Below, piece by piece: positions 9,459 to 16,962 of a stretch of DNA of 64,000 bases (its first letter is position 1; each line of letters starts with the position of its first letter). The translations under genes were made by a program, and so were the position numbers. The notes beneath the pieces are model-generated. The model was not told where the DNA came from. It did no database searches and saw only the letters and a program-made list of their open reading frames with translations. The stretch comes from Nitrospira sp. (GTDB lineage Bacteria > Nitrospirota > Nitrospiria > Nitrospirales > Nitrospiraceae): the NCBI GenBank assembly GCA_024998625.1, contig JACOEL010000016.1, forward strand, positions 44,552-108,551, given 5' to 3'.

Positions 9459-10853
9459 ATGCGTGTCTTGCTGGTGGAAGACCACATCGATATCCGACGC
9501 CTGTTCGAACAGGTTATTGAGGCGCGGGGACATGATGTCACGGCTTGTGCGGACGGCGAGTCGGCCTGGGAGGCCTACAGTCGGCGGCCCTATGAACTCG
9601 TGCTGCTCGATTGGGAGTTGCGAGGGGGCGGAATGGACGGCCTGCAGGTGTGTCGGACCATTCGATCGAGTCCCGGCGGCGACCGCTGTGTCATCGTCAT
9701 GATCACCGGGCATGATTCTCCGGAATCCTTGCGTACGGCGCTCCAGGCGGGGGTCAACGACTATCTGGTGAAGCCCGTCGGTGTCGAGTTCTTGAAGCTG
9801 CGGCTGACGATTGCGGAACAGTGGGTGGAGAGTGTGCGACGGCGCTTCGCGGCGGAAGATCAAGCGCAGGCCTTGCAGTCGCAGTTAGCCGATCACGGCA
9901 AGTTCCATGACTTGATCGGCCGGAGTCCGGCGATGGTGGTGCTCTACGAAGGGATCCAGAAGATCGCCGCCGTGGATGCGACCGTGTTGATCGAAGGCGA
10001 AACCGGCACGGGAAAAGAATTGGTGGCCCGCGCAATTCATCTCTCCAGCCGCCGCGCGTCCCACACCTTTTTAGCCGTCAATTGCGCCGGGTTCACCGAC
10101 TCGATTCTGGGCAGCCAGCTCTTCGGTCATAAGAAGGGGGCCTTCACGGGGGCGATCGATAATCAGGAAGGTGTGTTTGAGGCCGCGCAGGGGGGCACCA
10201 TATTTCTGGATGAGATCGGCGATATTTCTCCTGCCGTGCAGACCAGTCTCCTGCGTGTGCTGCAGGAGCGTGAAGTGACCCGATTGGGAGAATCCAAGCC
10301 GCGCAAGGTGGATGTGCGAGTGGTGGTAGCGACACACCACAACCTCGCGGAAGATGTGGAAAAAGGTACATTCAGACGGGACCTGCTGTATCGCATCAAG
10401 GTGGCTCGGCTCCAACTCGCCCCGCTTCGTGAACGGCCCACCGACATTCCGTTACTGGTCCATGCCTTTCTCGGACAGTTCCGGTCCGTGATGGAGAAGC
10501 CTGTGTTACAGGTGAGCCCGGAAGCGCTGCAGCTTCTCATCAGCCATTCGTGGCCCGGTAATGTGCGAGAACTCAAAAGTGCGGTGGAGTCGGCCCTGAT
10601 TCATTGTAAGGGGACCGTGGTGCGGGTGGAGGATCTTCCGCCGGAGGTCCGGCATCCAGAGCCTCCGGCGACCTATGTGCCTCTTCAACGCCAGGACGAA
10701 CGGACGCGCATGGTTGGGGCCTTGCAGCAAACGGGCGGCAACCGTTCGGAGGCGGCACGCTTGTTGGGGATGAGCCGGCGAACCTTCTATCGCCGCCTGG
10801 CTGAATACGATGTGTCTGCACTGGGTGATGGGGAGGATGCCTCGCTTCAGTGA
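9459..10853 (+). CDS. NtrC-family sigma-54-dependent response regulator
   Basis: A 464-residue activator with three domains. The receiver (1-125) has the acidic pair E7/D8, phospho-acceptor D51 in VLLDW, and the Lys in YLVKPV. The AAA+ domain (about 150-390) has Walker A GETGTGKE, the sigma-54 contact loop KKGAFTGA and Walker B GGTIFLDEIGD. The C-terminal Fis-type HTH is GGNRSEAARLLGMSRRTFYRRL. It should hydrolyse ATP to open sigma-54 promoters from enhancer sites. AAGGAG overlaps the stop of the hybrid kinase, so the two are almost certainly co-transcribed and form one signalling pathway. Two sigma-54-like promoters lie 0.3 and 2.3 kb downstream and are plausible targets (inference). Confidence 0.96.
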   Translation: MRVLLVEDHIDIRRLFEQVIEARGHDVTACADGESAWEAYSRRPYELVLLDWELRGGGMDGLQVCRTIRSSPGGDRCVIVMITGHDSPESLRTALQAGVNDYLVKPVGVEFLKLRLTIAEQWVESVRRRFAAEDQAQALQSQLADHGKFHDLIGRSPAMVVLYEGIQKIAAVDATVLIEGETGTGKELVARAIHLSSRRASHTFLAVNCAGFTDSILGSQLFGHKKGAFTGAIDNQEGVFEAAQGGTIFLDEIGDISPAVQTSLLRVLQEREVTRLGESKPRKVDVRVVVATHHNLAEDVEKGTFRRDLLYRIKVARLQLAPLRERPTDIPLLVHAFLGQFRSVMEKPVLQVSPEALQLLISHSWPGNVRELKSAVESALIHCKGTVVRVEDLPPEVRHPEPPATYVPLQRQDERTRMVGALQQTGGNRSEAARLLGMSRRTFYRRLAEYDVSALGDGEDASLQ

Positions 10854-11136
10854 ATCCTCCTCGATGGCGATCTAAAAGCGGGGGCCGGCACCTCCGCGCG
10901 TCAAATAAATCTTTCCCCCGGTCCACCATTCTTCTTTTTTCACCTGACGCGCCATCCGCGCGCATCAGATTCAGCCTGCGCGCTCCCGCGCGAGCAGGTG
11001 GCGCGACTGTGTTGAGGCACATGGCACAGGTCTGACACAACTCATTGCGCCATGTCCTTGACGCACGAAATGGACGGATTTTCTATTGATCGGCGTAAGT
11101 CCCTAGTATTTCTTGATGCTTCGTTGCCATCGCGGA
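10854..11136. other. Intergenic region with complex inverted repeats, possible enhancer
   Basis: About 280 bases between the NtrC-type gene and the first sigma-54-like promoter. The section 10945-11012 contains several overlapping inverted repeats built from GCGCGC and CACCTG/CAGGTG words, which could terminate the kinase-regulator transcript. A tandem GGCACA repeat at about 11021-11034 lies roughly 100 bases upstream of the -24 element, the distance usual for NtrC enhancer sites. TGGCACA words also occur upstream of the second cassette (13014-13035). The enhancer reading is speculative. Confidence 0.35.
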
Positions 11137-11152
11137 TGGCACGATCCTTGAT
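11137..11152 (+). promoter_or_regulatory. Sigma-54-like -24/-12 promoter of cassette 1
   Basis: TGGCAC at 11137-11142, five bases, then TTGAT at 11148-11152. The -24 half matches the sigma-54 consensus including the following G; the -12 half has A where C is usual. The expected transcript start near 11162 rules out ATG 11153 as the translation start and supports ATG 11231. The same TGGCAC-N5-TTGAT element precedes the paralogous cassette at 13112. Confidence 0.6.
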
Positions 11153-11230
11153 ATGAGGAAGAGGCATGAGAGCAAGTTGCCACCGGCAGTAATGAGTCGA
11201 GCGACGAGGAGAGGCCAAGAGGGAACGCAT

Positions 11231-11497
11231 ATGGATGTCGCGGGATTTTTACTCTTATACGATGTGGGCTACGACGTGTTGGCGACGATTCCGCCCTCAT
11301 CCTTCGGTCCCTTCGATCAGCCTGATGTGAAAGAACAGATTGACGGATATGGGATCGATATGTCGCGAGTGCCGCACCGGACATGGACAGATCAAGCAAG
11401 GGCAGTCGGAGCTGTGCTGACATGCCTGCAAGGGTTGTCGCCCAGCTCATCGGGATTTCCGACCGCGACTCGTGAAGGAATGAAGGGCCTGAACTAG
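11231..11497 (+). CDS. Small unknown protein of LuxR cassette 1
   Basis: An 88-residue protein of no family I recognise, beginning MDVAGFLLLYDVGYDVLATI. It aligns over most of its length with the 81-residue protein at 13226-13471: a GFLL start, a PxxxGxF block, a DG pair, then W, T-x-A and AVLxxLQxL near the end. No signal peptide, membrane helix or cysteine motif is seen, so it is likely cytoplasmic. The start is chosen because it lies downstream of the sigma-54-like promoter and has an AGAGGG ribosome site. It ends 18 bases before a stand-alone LuxR-type protein, so the two are probably translated from one message. A role as partner or sensor for that regulator is inference. Confidence 0.65.
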   Translation: MDVAGFLLLYDVGYDVLATIPPSSFGPFDQPDVKEQIDGYGIDMSRVPHRTWTDQARAVGAVLTCLQGLSPSSSGFPTATREGMKGLN

Positions 11498-11515
11498 AAC
11501 CAAGGAGAGAGCACC

Positions 11516-11836
11516 ATGTGGAGTGAACAACAGAATGTTGCGCAGGTCGAACATGAGGCGAATGTGCAAGCCTCGCCAGCTGGGATCGGGCAGGCGTTGG
11601 GCGGCGGCCTGGCGGTCAAGCGACGTCCCGAAGATTTGACTCCTCGCGAACAGGAAATCTTGCAGTTGGTCTGGGCTGGACTGACCAATCGCACGATCGC
11701 GGAGCAGCTGCATATCAGCATCAAGACTGCGGAGGCTCACCGCGCCAATATGATGAAAAAATTGCGTGTGTCTAACATTGCGCAACTCTTGAAGACCGCG
11801 CTGGAAGAGGGGCTGCTCGCCACCCATGCGGGCTGA
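11516..11836 (+). CDS. Stand-alone LuxR-type HTH regulator, cassette 1
   Basis: A 106-residue protein with a poorly conserved N-terminal 35 residues and a complete LuxR/GerE HTH at about 38-100 (RRPEDLTPREQEILQLVWAG, then IAEQLHISIKTAEAHRANMM). No receiver or ligand-binding domain is present, so activity must be controlled by level or by a partner. The HTH is very similar to the protein at 13530-13886, sharing the KRRPEDLTPRE lead and NMMKKLR helix end, which points to duplication. AAGGAG sits 8 bases before the ATG. It follows the small unknown gene at 11231 and shares its putative sigma-54 promoter. Confidence 0.88.
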   Translation: MWSEQQNVAQVEHEANVQASPAGIGQALGGGLAVKRRPEDLTPREQEILQLVWAGLTNRTIAEQLHISIKTAEAHRANMMKKLRVSNIAQLLKTALEEGLLATHAG

Positions 11837-11985
11837 TGGGGTTCGCGGCGGCCTGCGTTCTCGGGGGAAGTCCCACTCCCGGCGGCGCAGCAGTTCCCCG
11901 CGAATCCGCCCCCTCACAGCATAAATGAGGCTCGCGCTGGCGAGGGTGTTTGCAGTACAATGCCGCACCGTTGCTGGAGCGAGCC

Positions 11986-12378
11986 GTGGTCGAACAGCGT
12001 ATCGAAGAAATCACGCGCGCCAATCTCGCCTTTTATGCCGCGTTTGAAAGTCTGGACATGCTCCAGATGGACAAAGTGTGGGCGCATCTCGAGTACGTCA
12101 CCTGCATTCATCCCGGGTGGAGCCTCCGCAGCGACTGGCCGGCGGTGCGCGATTCATGGGTACTCATCTTCAACAACACCTTCTCGATGAAATTTGAGCT
12201 GTCGGACGTGCAGGTTCAGGTCGCGGGGGATCTGGGGTGGGTCATCTGCACCGAACATCTCACCAGCCGTCAGGACGACCAGCCGGTCGAAACGCGTGTC
12301 CTCGCGACCAATCTCTTTGAGCGTATCGGCGACGAATGGTTGATGATTCATCACCATGGCTCGCCGGTGATGGGCTAA
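11986..12378 (+). CDS. SnoaL/DUF4440-like NTF2-fold protein
   Basis: About 130 residues with the pattern of an NTF2-like cone fold: N-terminal helices (ITRANLAFYAAFESLDMLQMDKVW), a short hydrophobic pocket section around CIHPGW, then strands ending in LATNLFERIGDEWLMIHHHGSPV. The HHHGS end is typical of SnoaL_3/DUF4440 proteins, which bind or convert small hydrophobic molecules or serve as subunits; the specific function is unknown. GTG 11986 has GGAG 6 bases upstream; TTG 11950 would add 12 residues. The gene lies 150 bases after cassette 1 and just before a lipoprotein gene. Confidence 0.78.
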   Translation: MVEQRIEEITRANLAFYAAFESLDMLQMDKVWAHLEYVTCIHPGWSLRSDWPAVRDSWVLIFNNTFSMKFELSDVQVQVAGDLGWVICTEHLTSRQDDQPVETRVLATNLFERIGDEWLMIHHHGSPVMG

Positions 12379-12401
12379 CCCCATCGCCGGGGAAATTCCG
12401 G

Positions 12402-12809
12402 ATGTCCGGCGAAGATCGAACCTCTGTCGGTGTTCGGTGGTTGGCGCTGGGACTCTTCTTGCTCACCGGCTGTACCACCGTGGCTCAGGTGACGACGTGG
12501 TCGGATGAATCCTGTCGTTACAAGGTCCGGGACCAGCTTGAATCCATCCTCACGGAGGAGGGCGAACAAGGTGATGTCGCCAATCGCCTGGCCGTGAATA
12601 CCACCGTGGTGCTGGCGACCGGTTCTTTGGGCCCCCGTCCCTTCGGTGTCTCTTCGCCTTCCGGCGCCGACTATAGTTTCTTCGTGCAGCGTAAAGGCGA
12701 GGGCTGTCTCCTACGATTGTTCGGCCGTCAGAAGGGGTTTACCCGGTACACCAATAACCTGACCTATATTTCCACTCGTTCCCTCGACGGTTGTGCTTGT
12801 GCTGAATAA
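12402..12809 (+). CDS. Predicted small lipoprotein of unknown function
   Basis: A 135-residue protein with a lipoprotein signal peptide: basic start, hydrophobic core WLALGLFLL and lipobox LTGC, giving a lipidated mature protein beginning CTTVAQVTTW. The mature part has no family I recognise; it holds a stretch DQLESILTEEGEQGDVANRL and a C-terminal CACAE. The protein is probably anchored in the inner or outer membrane facing the periplasm. The start is taken 24 bases after the NTF2-like gene, where the signal peptide begins; the frame is open further upstream but overlaps that gene. Confidence 0.72.
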   Translation: MSGEDRTSVGVRWLALGLFLLTGCTTVAQVTTWSDESCRYKVRDQLESILTEEGEQGDVANRLAVNTTVVLATGSLGPRPFGVSSPSGADYSFFVQRKGEGCLLRLFGRQKGFTRYTNNLTYISTRSLDGCACAE

Positions 12810-13225
12810 CCGCCGTGTGACGGTTGCGCTTCCCGTTTTCCTGCCGTTCTCTTTGGTGCTGTAAACCGTCGCCACATCGGTCTCGCACAATTCCCTCTCG
12901 CTGTCTGCTTCCTCAAAGTTCCCCAGAATCCGTTCCTATACGGCGATGTACCCAGCCAATCTGCCGCCTGACAGTGTCTCACGTTACTGTCTCAGGTTTG
13001 AATTCTGGCACACTCTTGTTGCTTGTGGCACAACTTGTGGTGTTGGGGATGAATCGAGAATTCGTGCTCAACTTATTGTTTTATCTTGAACAATACCTTC
13101 TGGCCGGTTCTTGGCACAGGCCTTGATGTAGTGTGGATATGTCTCGTAGGGCAAAAACCTTGGGGACTTTGATGGAGACGGGCAGTCGGGAGTCCTGACT
13201 GTGTGGAAACAAAGGAGAAGTGATC
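12810..13225. other. Intergenic region upstream of cassette 2
   Basis: About 415 bases without a gene. It holds a tandem TGTCTCA pair around 12975-12995, two TGGCACA words at about 13013-13035 including the near-palindrome TTGTGGCACAA, and the sigma-54-like promoter at 13112-13127. The repeats lie 80-140 bases upstream of the promoter, a position compatible with enhancer sites for an NtrC-type activator. A 100-codon frame here has no ribosome site and is probably not coding. Confidence 0.4.
13112..13127 (+). promoter_or_regulatory. Sigma-54-like -24/-12 promoter of cassette 2
   Basis: TGGCAC at 13112-13117, five bases, then TTGAT at 13123-13127. It has the same spacing and the same -12 deviation (TTGAT rather than TTGCA/T) as the element before cassette 1. 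It lies about 100 bases before the first start codon of the cassette. Confidence 0.6.
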
Positions 13226-13471
13226 ATGATGGTGAAGGGGTTCTTACTCAAAGACAGGCAAGAGCAAGAGTATCTACTGGCTATTCAGCCGGCCACCCAC
13301 GGCATGTTCGAGCGGTTGATTGTCCGCCAAAAGGTCGATGGGTGTTGGGTCGAGCTCAACGGGAATGCACAGGGGGCGTGGCAGCCGCGGACACAAGCCA
13401 TTACCGCTGTGTTGGGGTATCTGCAGCGCCTTTGGGACACGTCCAAGCCTGTCTTGGCACGGGGGAATTAA
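13226..13471 (+). CDS. Small unknown protein of LuxR cassette 2
   Basis: An 81-residue protein beginning MMVKGFLLKDRQEQEYLLAI, related to the 88-residue protein at 11231 by a GFLL start, a central P-x-x-x-G-x-F block, a DG pair and a C-terminal AVLGYLQRL. It carries no motif I can assign and no export signal. AAGGAG lies 8 bases before ATG 13226; GTG 13220 and ATG 13229 are alternatives. It is followed after 58 bases by a stand-alone LuxR-type gene, the same order as cassette 1. Divergence from its paralogue is greater than between the two HTH proteins, so the small protein may set the input specificity (inference). Confidence 0.65.
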   Translation: MMVKGFLLKDRQEQEYLLAIQPATHGMFERLIVRQKVDGCWVELNGNAQGAWQPRTQAITAVLGYLQRLWDTSKPVLARGN

Positions 13472-13529
13472 AGAGGCGGCACCTACAGGGAAGTGAATCA
13501 TGCGGAAAGGGTGACGAAGGAGGGACTTG

Positions 13530-13886
13530 ATGTTGGCTGAAAAAAAAGACAGCCGGGTAGGGAGTCAAGAGGTGGCGGAGGACGGAGTCTTCACGACACA
13601 TCGTCCATCGTCTGAGGCTCTTGCAGAGGCCGCCGTGAAGCGAAGGCCGGAGGATCTCACGCCGCGTGAGTTGGAAATTCTTCGCCTGATCTGGGATGGC
13701 CATACCAATCGAAGTATCGCAGAGCAGCTGAATATCAGCATGAAGACGGCGGATACCCATCGCTCGAACATGATGAAGAAGCTGCGTGCCTGTAACACTG
13801 CCCAACTACTCAAAGCGGCGCTGGAGGGAAATCTGCTGGAGACTGACTCGGGTCTGAGGCGTCCCGGTCGGGGAGGCCAACGCTGA
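13530..13886 (+). CDS. Stand-alone LuxR-type HTH regulator, cassette 2
   Basis: A 118-residue protein. An N-terminal segment of about 38 residues is not conserved; the LuxR/GerE HTH follows (RRPEDLTPRELEILRLIWDG and IAEQLNISMKTADTHRSNMM). Compared with 11516-11836, the HTH is nearly collinear, with most differences conservative. The basic tail LRRPGRGGQR is unique to this copy. AAGGAGG lies 6 bases before the ATG. No receiver domain is present, so phosphorylation is not the control. It is likely co-transcribed with the small gene at 13226 from the sigma-54-like promoter. Confidence 0.88.
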   Translation: MLAEKKDSRVGSQEVAEDGVFTTHRPSSEALAEAAVKRRPEDLTPRELEILRLIWDGHTNRSIAEQLNISMKTADTHRSNMMKKLRACNTAQLLKAALEGNLLETDSGLRRPGRGGQR

Positions 13887-13968
13887 GGGCCCACAGCCCG
13901 GAGACCGGTTTGAATTGCTGACCTTCCGTCCGGTGCAGGACAGGAAGGCCCAGGTGGAGTGGGGAGGC

Positions 13969-14205
13969 TTACAAGCCGGGAATGGGATGGGGCAGGTCTT
14001 TGGTGCCGAGGGTCTGGAGCCATTCAGACGCGATCACATCGCGTTCTTCCATTGTCATGCCGGCATATTTCCGAAACATCTGTGGGCCCCGTCGCCGCCT
14101 CCACGTGAGGAAGCCGAGAAAGTGATCCTTGCAGATAGCATGGGTACCTGCCGGCGCATACACTCTCGCCTGACATCCGTCGATTAAACAGCTCTGTCCG
14201 CTCAT
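13969..14205 (-). CDS. Small unknown protein with Cys/His cluster
   Basis: A 78-residue protein beginning MSGQSCLIDGCQARVYAPAG. The N-terminal C-x3-C followed by HAICKDHF could form a small zinc site, and a helical tail with RRRRG follows. I do not recognise a family. GGGGGGAT lies 5 bases before the ATG and supports this start over one 18 codons upstream. It runs opposite to the LuxR cassette and is convergent with it, 82 bases apart. DNA or RNA binding is possible given the basic patch and putative zinc site, but this is inference. Confidence 0.55.
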   Translation of the reverse strand: MSGQSCLIDGCQARVYAPAGTHAICKDHFLGFLTWRRRRGPQMFRKYAGMTMEERDVIASEWLQTLGTKDLPHPIPGL

Positions 14206-14456
14206 CGGTATCCCCCCTGATTGCCGCAAAGTATGCCGGAAATTGACCTGGAAATGCAATGTGGTGGCCCGGCGAGCGCAATCTGCCGACAGGCCGACGC
14301 AACGTGCCGGAGTGATGCTCCCTCACATCGGCACCAACCCATCAGCGTCTCCTTGTCTGCCTCTTCATGGGGAATTTCCGCTTGCAATCACATCCAGCAG
14401 CCAGGTACCGTACTCCGTTCTCACGCGACGTCCGACAAGGAATGCGCGAGCATACG

Positions 14457-14711
14457 ATGGCGATGCAGGTCATATCGGTGGTCGGAGCTCTGATGGTGCT
14501 CGTGGCCTATGGTCTCATTCAGGCCGGTACCTGGCGTGAACTGGACGCGGGGTATCTGGCGCTGAATATCCTAGGCTCGCTGTTGCTGGGAATTGTCGCC
14601 ATTGAAGACCGACGGGTGGGTTTTGTTCTGCTGGAATTCGCGTGGGCCGGCATTGCGCTGGTCGGGGTCGCCCGGGCGATTCGCGCCAAGCGGGCCGCGC
14701 GTAGCCTCTAA
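14457..14711 (+). CDS. Small CBU_0592-like membrane protein
   Basis: About 84 residues with three hydrophobic segments: VISVVGALMVLVAYGLI, YLALNILGSLLLGIVAI and VLLEFAWAGIALVGVA. The arrangement and the words A-Y-L-N-x-x-G-S resemble the CBU_0592 family of small inner-membrane proteins, whose function is unknown. ATG 14457 starts just before the first helix; ATG 14442 would add five residues and has AAGGA too close. It precedes the unknown cytosolic protein at 14766 by 54 bases on the same strand. Confidence 0.68.
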   Translation: MAMQVISVVGALMVLVAYGLIQAGTWRELDAGYLALNILGSLLLGIVAIEDRRVGFVLLEFAWAGIALVGVARAIRAKRAARSL

Positions 14712-14765
14712 ATCGCCCAGACACAATAGACAGCGGGAAGTCTTGTAACGAAGGAGTAGGGAACT

Positions 14766-15248
14766 ATGGCAGGGTTGTTGTCAGCAGATGAGATCTTTGA
14801 ACAGGCGAAGGACGCGGCGGTCGGGGCAACCACTGCCGATGAGAAGGCGCTGCAAATCGATTACGAAGCCTTGCAGCTCAAGTTCCGGGCAGCGTTAGGC
14901 GATCGCAAAGTGGCACGGTGCCATATCAATAAGTTCCTGCCCGAAGGGTACGAAGATCAGGGACGGTTCAACCTGGTGCTGCTCACTGCCGGCAACGTGA
15001 TTTTCGACATCGTCATCGGAGATTCCTATTTCCGCTACGATGTGGTGTCCGTCGGTCAGCTGGATAAGGTGCAGGTCATCGATGCCATGTGGGATAACCG
15101 AGAAAAGCGCCGGGAAGAGCCCTTCTTGAGCCTCCGGCTGATGCACGCCGAAGAGACGCATCTGTTGTTGGCATTGGATGACGAAGAGCGGAAGAGCCTG
15201 CTCGGGTTCGCGTCAGCCGTGTCGGCTGTGCGCAATCCTGAAAAGTAG
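14766..15248 (+). CDS. Conserved unknown cytoplasmic protein
   Basis: A 160-residue protein that I do not assign to a family. It begins with an amphipathic helix (LLSADEIFEQAKDA), then a mixed alpha/beta middle containing HINKFLPEGYEDQGRFNLVLL and VIFDIVIGDSYFRYDVV, and ends in a charged helix region. There is no signal peptide, membrane helix or cysteine pair. AAGGAG lies 9 bases before the ATG, a strong translation signal. It is the last plus-strand gene before the thiamin group and may be co-transcribed with the small membrane protein at 14457. Confidence 0.7.
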   Translation: MAGLLSADEIFEQAKDAAVGATTADEKALQIDYEALQLKFRAALGDRKVARCHINKFLPEGYEDQGRFNLVLLTAGNVIFDIVIGDSYFRYDVVSVGQLDKVQVIDAMWDNREKRREEPFLSLRLMHAEETHLLLALDDEERKSLLGFASAVSAVRNPEK

Positions 15249-15301
15249 AACACCACTGCCACTCGAAAAGGGTGGTCATCGGTTCGAGTGATTGAAGCCC
15301 C

Positions 15302-15418
15302 GAAGGATGTTTAAGATGGCGGTCCAGCAAGGCCGCAGCTGGTGAAGCGCTGACACTTACCCTCAGAGATACGTTGAGGCGCTGAACGACGCGAGCGGAC
15401 GTTTTCAACATCCTGCTA
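15302..15418 (-). repeat. Interspersed palindromic repeat, copy 1
   Basis: On the minus strand the element begins TAGCAGGATGTTGAAAACG, continues with GCGTCGTTC, CTCAACGTA and GCTGCGGCCTTGCTGGA, and ends with an imperfect reverse copy of its start (TTAAACATCCTTC). The first TAG is the stop codon of ygfZ. Related copies lie at 28211, 31853 and 20678. Confidence 0.7.
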
Positions 15419-16507
15419 CGAGTGCTTCTGGAACGGTAGGGCATGGACGGTAGCCTGATGGCGCGTCCCTGCCACTTCGACCGTCAGTGTGGTGTCAGGG
15501 GCCGAAAAGTCGCGCAACGGAAAACCGAATGCCAGTGCGGCATTGCGTTGCGGCGAGAAGACGGCGCTGCTGACCCATCCTACCTCCCGATCTCCGCTGA
15601 ATAGCTTCGATCCCGCGGGTGGAACCGTTTTGTCCTGGATGACCAATCCGACCAGATGTCGGCGCACGTTCCCATAGGTATCCATCCGGGCCACGACTTC
15701 CTGTCCCGGGTAACAACCTTTTGAGAGGCTGAACGCCTTGCCTTCCAGGTTGGCTTCCGGCGGGACAATCTCCTCGTTGAGATCCGGACCGGCCTTGGGC
15801 AGACCGGCTTCGAGGCGTAACAGTTCGCGTGCCTGTGTGCCGACGGGCTTGATGCCGAACGGTGTGCCCGATGTCATGAGCTGGTTCCAGCCGGCGGGGA
15901 CCGCATCGGCCGGCAGCAAGACCTCAAAGTCCTGTTCGCCGGTTTCTTCGGTACGCAGGATCAGCGCCTGCTGCCCGCCGATCGTGGCGGGGAGGGTGTG
16001 CAAGAGCTGAAGGGCGCGGACCTCGATACCGAATGCCGCAGCGACGGCCTCTGCTGATTTCGGTCCGCTCACCAGCAGCAAGCCCCAGCTTTCTCCGCAA
16101 TTCTCCATCTTAGCCTTGGTGCCGTAGAGCAGAAACTTTCGCAATGCCTGAAATGTGGCATCACCCACCTCGCCCACATCTTCAACCCACACGGCATCGG
16201 CTTGCACATATACCCGGAAGTAGCCGAGCATTTTCCCCTTATGGGTCAAGAGGCTGGAGTAGCGTCCCTGTCCAGGCTGGAGCGGGAGAATGTCGTTACT
16301 GATGATGCTCTGGAGCCACTTGATGCGATCGTCGCCGGTCACCCGGATTTTCCCGCGGTGCGACAGGTCGGACAGCCCGACGGTGCCGCGGACGGCGGCA
16401 TATTCCGCTGCGGGATCGCCGTAGTGGGTCGGCGTCGACCATCCTGCGATGTCCTCGAAAATGGCGCCTAGTTGTTGGTGCTGATCGTGGAGTCGGGATT
16501 GTTTCAT
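15416..16507 (-). CDS. ygfZ: YgfZ/GcvT-domain folate-binding protein
   Basis: A 363-residue protein of the aminomethyltransferase-like family. The signature KGCYPGQEVVARMDTYGNV, with the conserved Cys of YgfZ proteins, identifies it as the YgfZ branch rather than the glycine-cleavage T-protein. YgfZ binds tetrahydrofolate and supports assembly or repair of iron-sulfur enzymes. It begins with LGAIFEDIAGWSTPTHYGDP and RGTVGLSDLSHRGKI, both typical of the N-terminal GcvT domain. The gene is last in the minus-strand thiC-thi4 group, 20 bases after the degenerate receiver gene; ThiC is itself an iron-sulfur enzyme, which may explain the linkage. Its stop codon lies in a repeat element. Confidence 0.88.
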   Translation of the reverse strand: MKQSRLHDQHQQLGAIFEDIAGWSTPTHYGDPAAEYAAVRGTVGLSDLSHRGKIRVTGDDRIKWLQSIISNDILPLQPGQGRYSSLLTHKGKMLGYFRVYVQADAVWVEDVGEVGDATFQALRKFLLYGTKAKMENCGESWGLLLVSGPKSAEAVAAAFGIEVRALQLLHTLPATIGGQQALILRTEETGEQDFEVLLPADAVPAGWNQLMTSGTPFGIKPVGTQARELLRLEAGLPKAGPDLNEEIVPPEANLEGKAFSLSKGCYPGQEVVARMDTYGNVRRHLVGLVIQDKTVPPAGSKLFSGDREVGWVSSAVFSPQRNAALAFGFPLRDFSAPDTTLTVEVAGTRHQATVHALPFQKHS

Positions 16508-16527
16508 TGGATTCTTGCTCTCTGCTC

Positions 16528-16941
16528 TCAGCCTTCAGCCTTCAGTTCTGAGCGGGCAGCTGATTGCTGACAGCTGGTGGCTATGATTTCTTCAACCAGT
16601 TCTCTGGTCCGTGCGGAGAACTCATTTCTGGAGACAATCCTCGTCACGCCCAATTCCTTGGCGCGGCGCCAGGTGTCCACTTCTTCGTGATTGGCAAAAG
16701 CCAGGATGGGAAGCGCACGCAACGCGGGGTTGGCCTGGAGGGTTTCGAGCGCTGTGAAGGCATCGATCGTCAGGTCGTTCATGTTGAGAATCAGGGCGGC
16801 AGGCGAAGCCGAGGCGGTTTTTCCCACCACCTCGTCCTGGTTGCGGATCCGCTCCAGCGTGTAACCCTGCGGCCGCAACGCATCGCGTACCTTGGTGTAA
16901 AAGAAAATGTCGGTCACGGCCACTAAAATCGTGGTGCTCAT
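16528..16941 (-). CDS. Receiver-like protein lacking phosphorylation residues
   Basis: A 137-residue protein with the fold pattern of a single receiver domain: TILVAVTDIFFYTKVRDALRP, then ALILNMNDL, ILAFANHEE and RIVSRNEFS. The acidic pocket has only one Asp, the phospho-acceptor is Asn, and the conserved Lys is Arg, so normal phosphorylation is unlikely. It probably works as a constitutive protein-interaction domain. It sits between a TPR gene (21 bases upstream) and ygfZ (20 bases downstream), so it is part of the same transcript. It resembles the protein at 60-446 in its kind of degeneration, though the sequences are not close. Confidence 0.65.
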   Translation of the reverse strand: MSTTILVAVTDIFFYTKVRDALRPQGYTLERIRNQDEVVGKTASASPAALILNMNDLTIDAFTALETLQANPALRALPILAFANHEEVDTWRRAKELGVTRIVSRNEFSARTRELVEEIIATSCQQSAARSELKAEG

Positions 16942-16962
16942 CCGGTTCCTGTCCTATGGTCT

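Noticed and set aside
11153..11230. Earlier ATG for the small protein of cassette 1
   Set aside because: It lies within a few bases of the predicted sigma-54 transcript start, and the paralogue begins at the position equivalent to ATG 11231.
12824..13126. 100-codon plus-strand frame before cassette 2
   Set aside because: It covers the promoter and repeat words, lacks a ribosome site and shows no family pattern.
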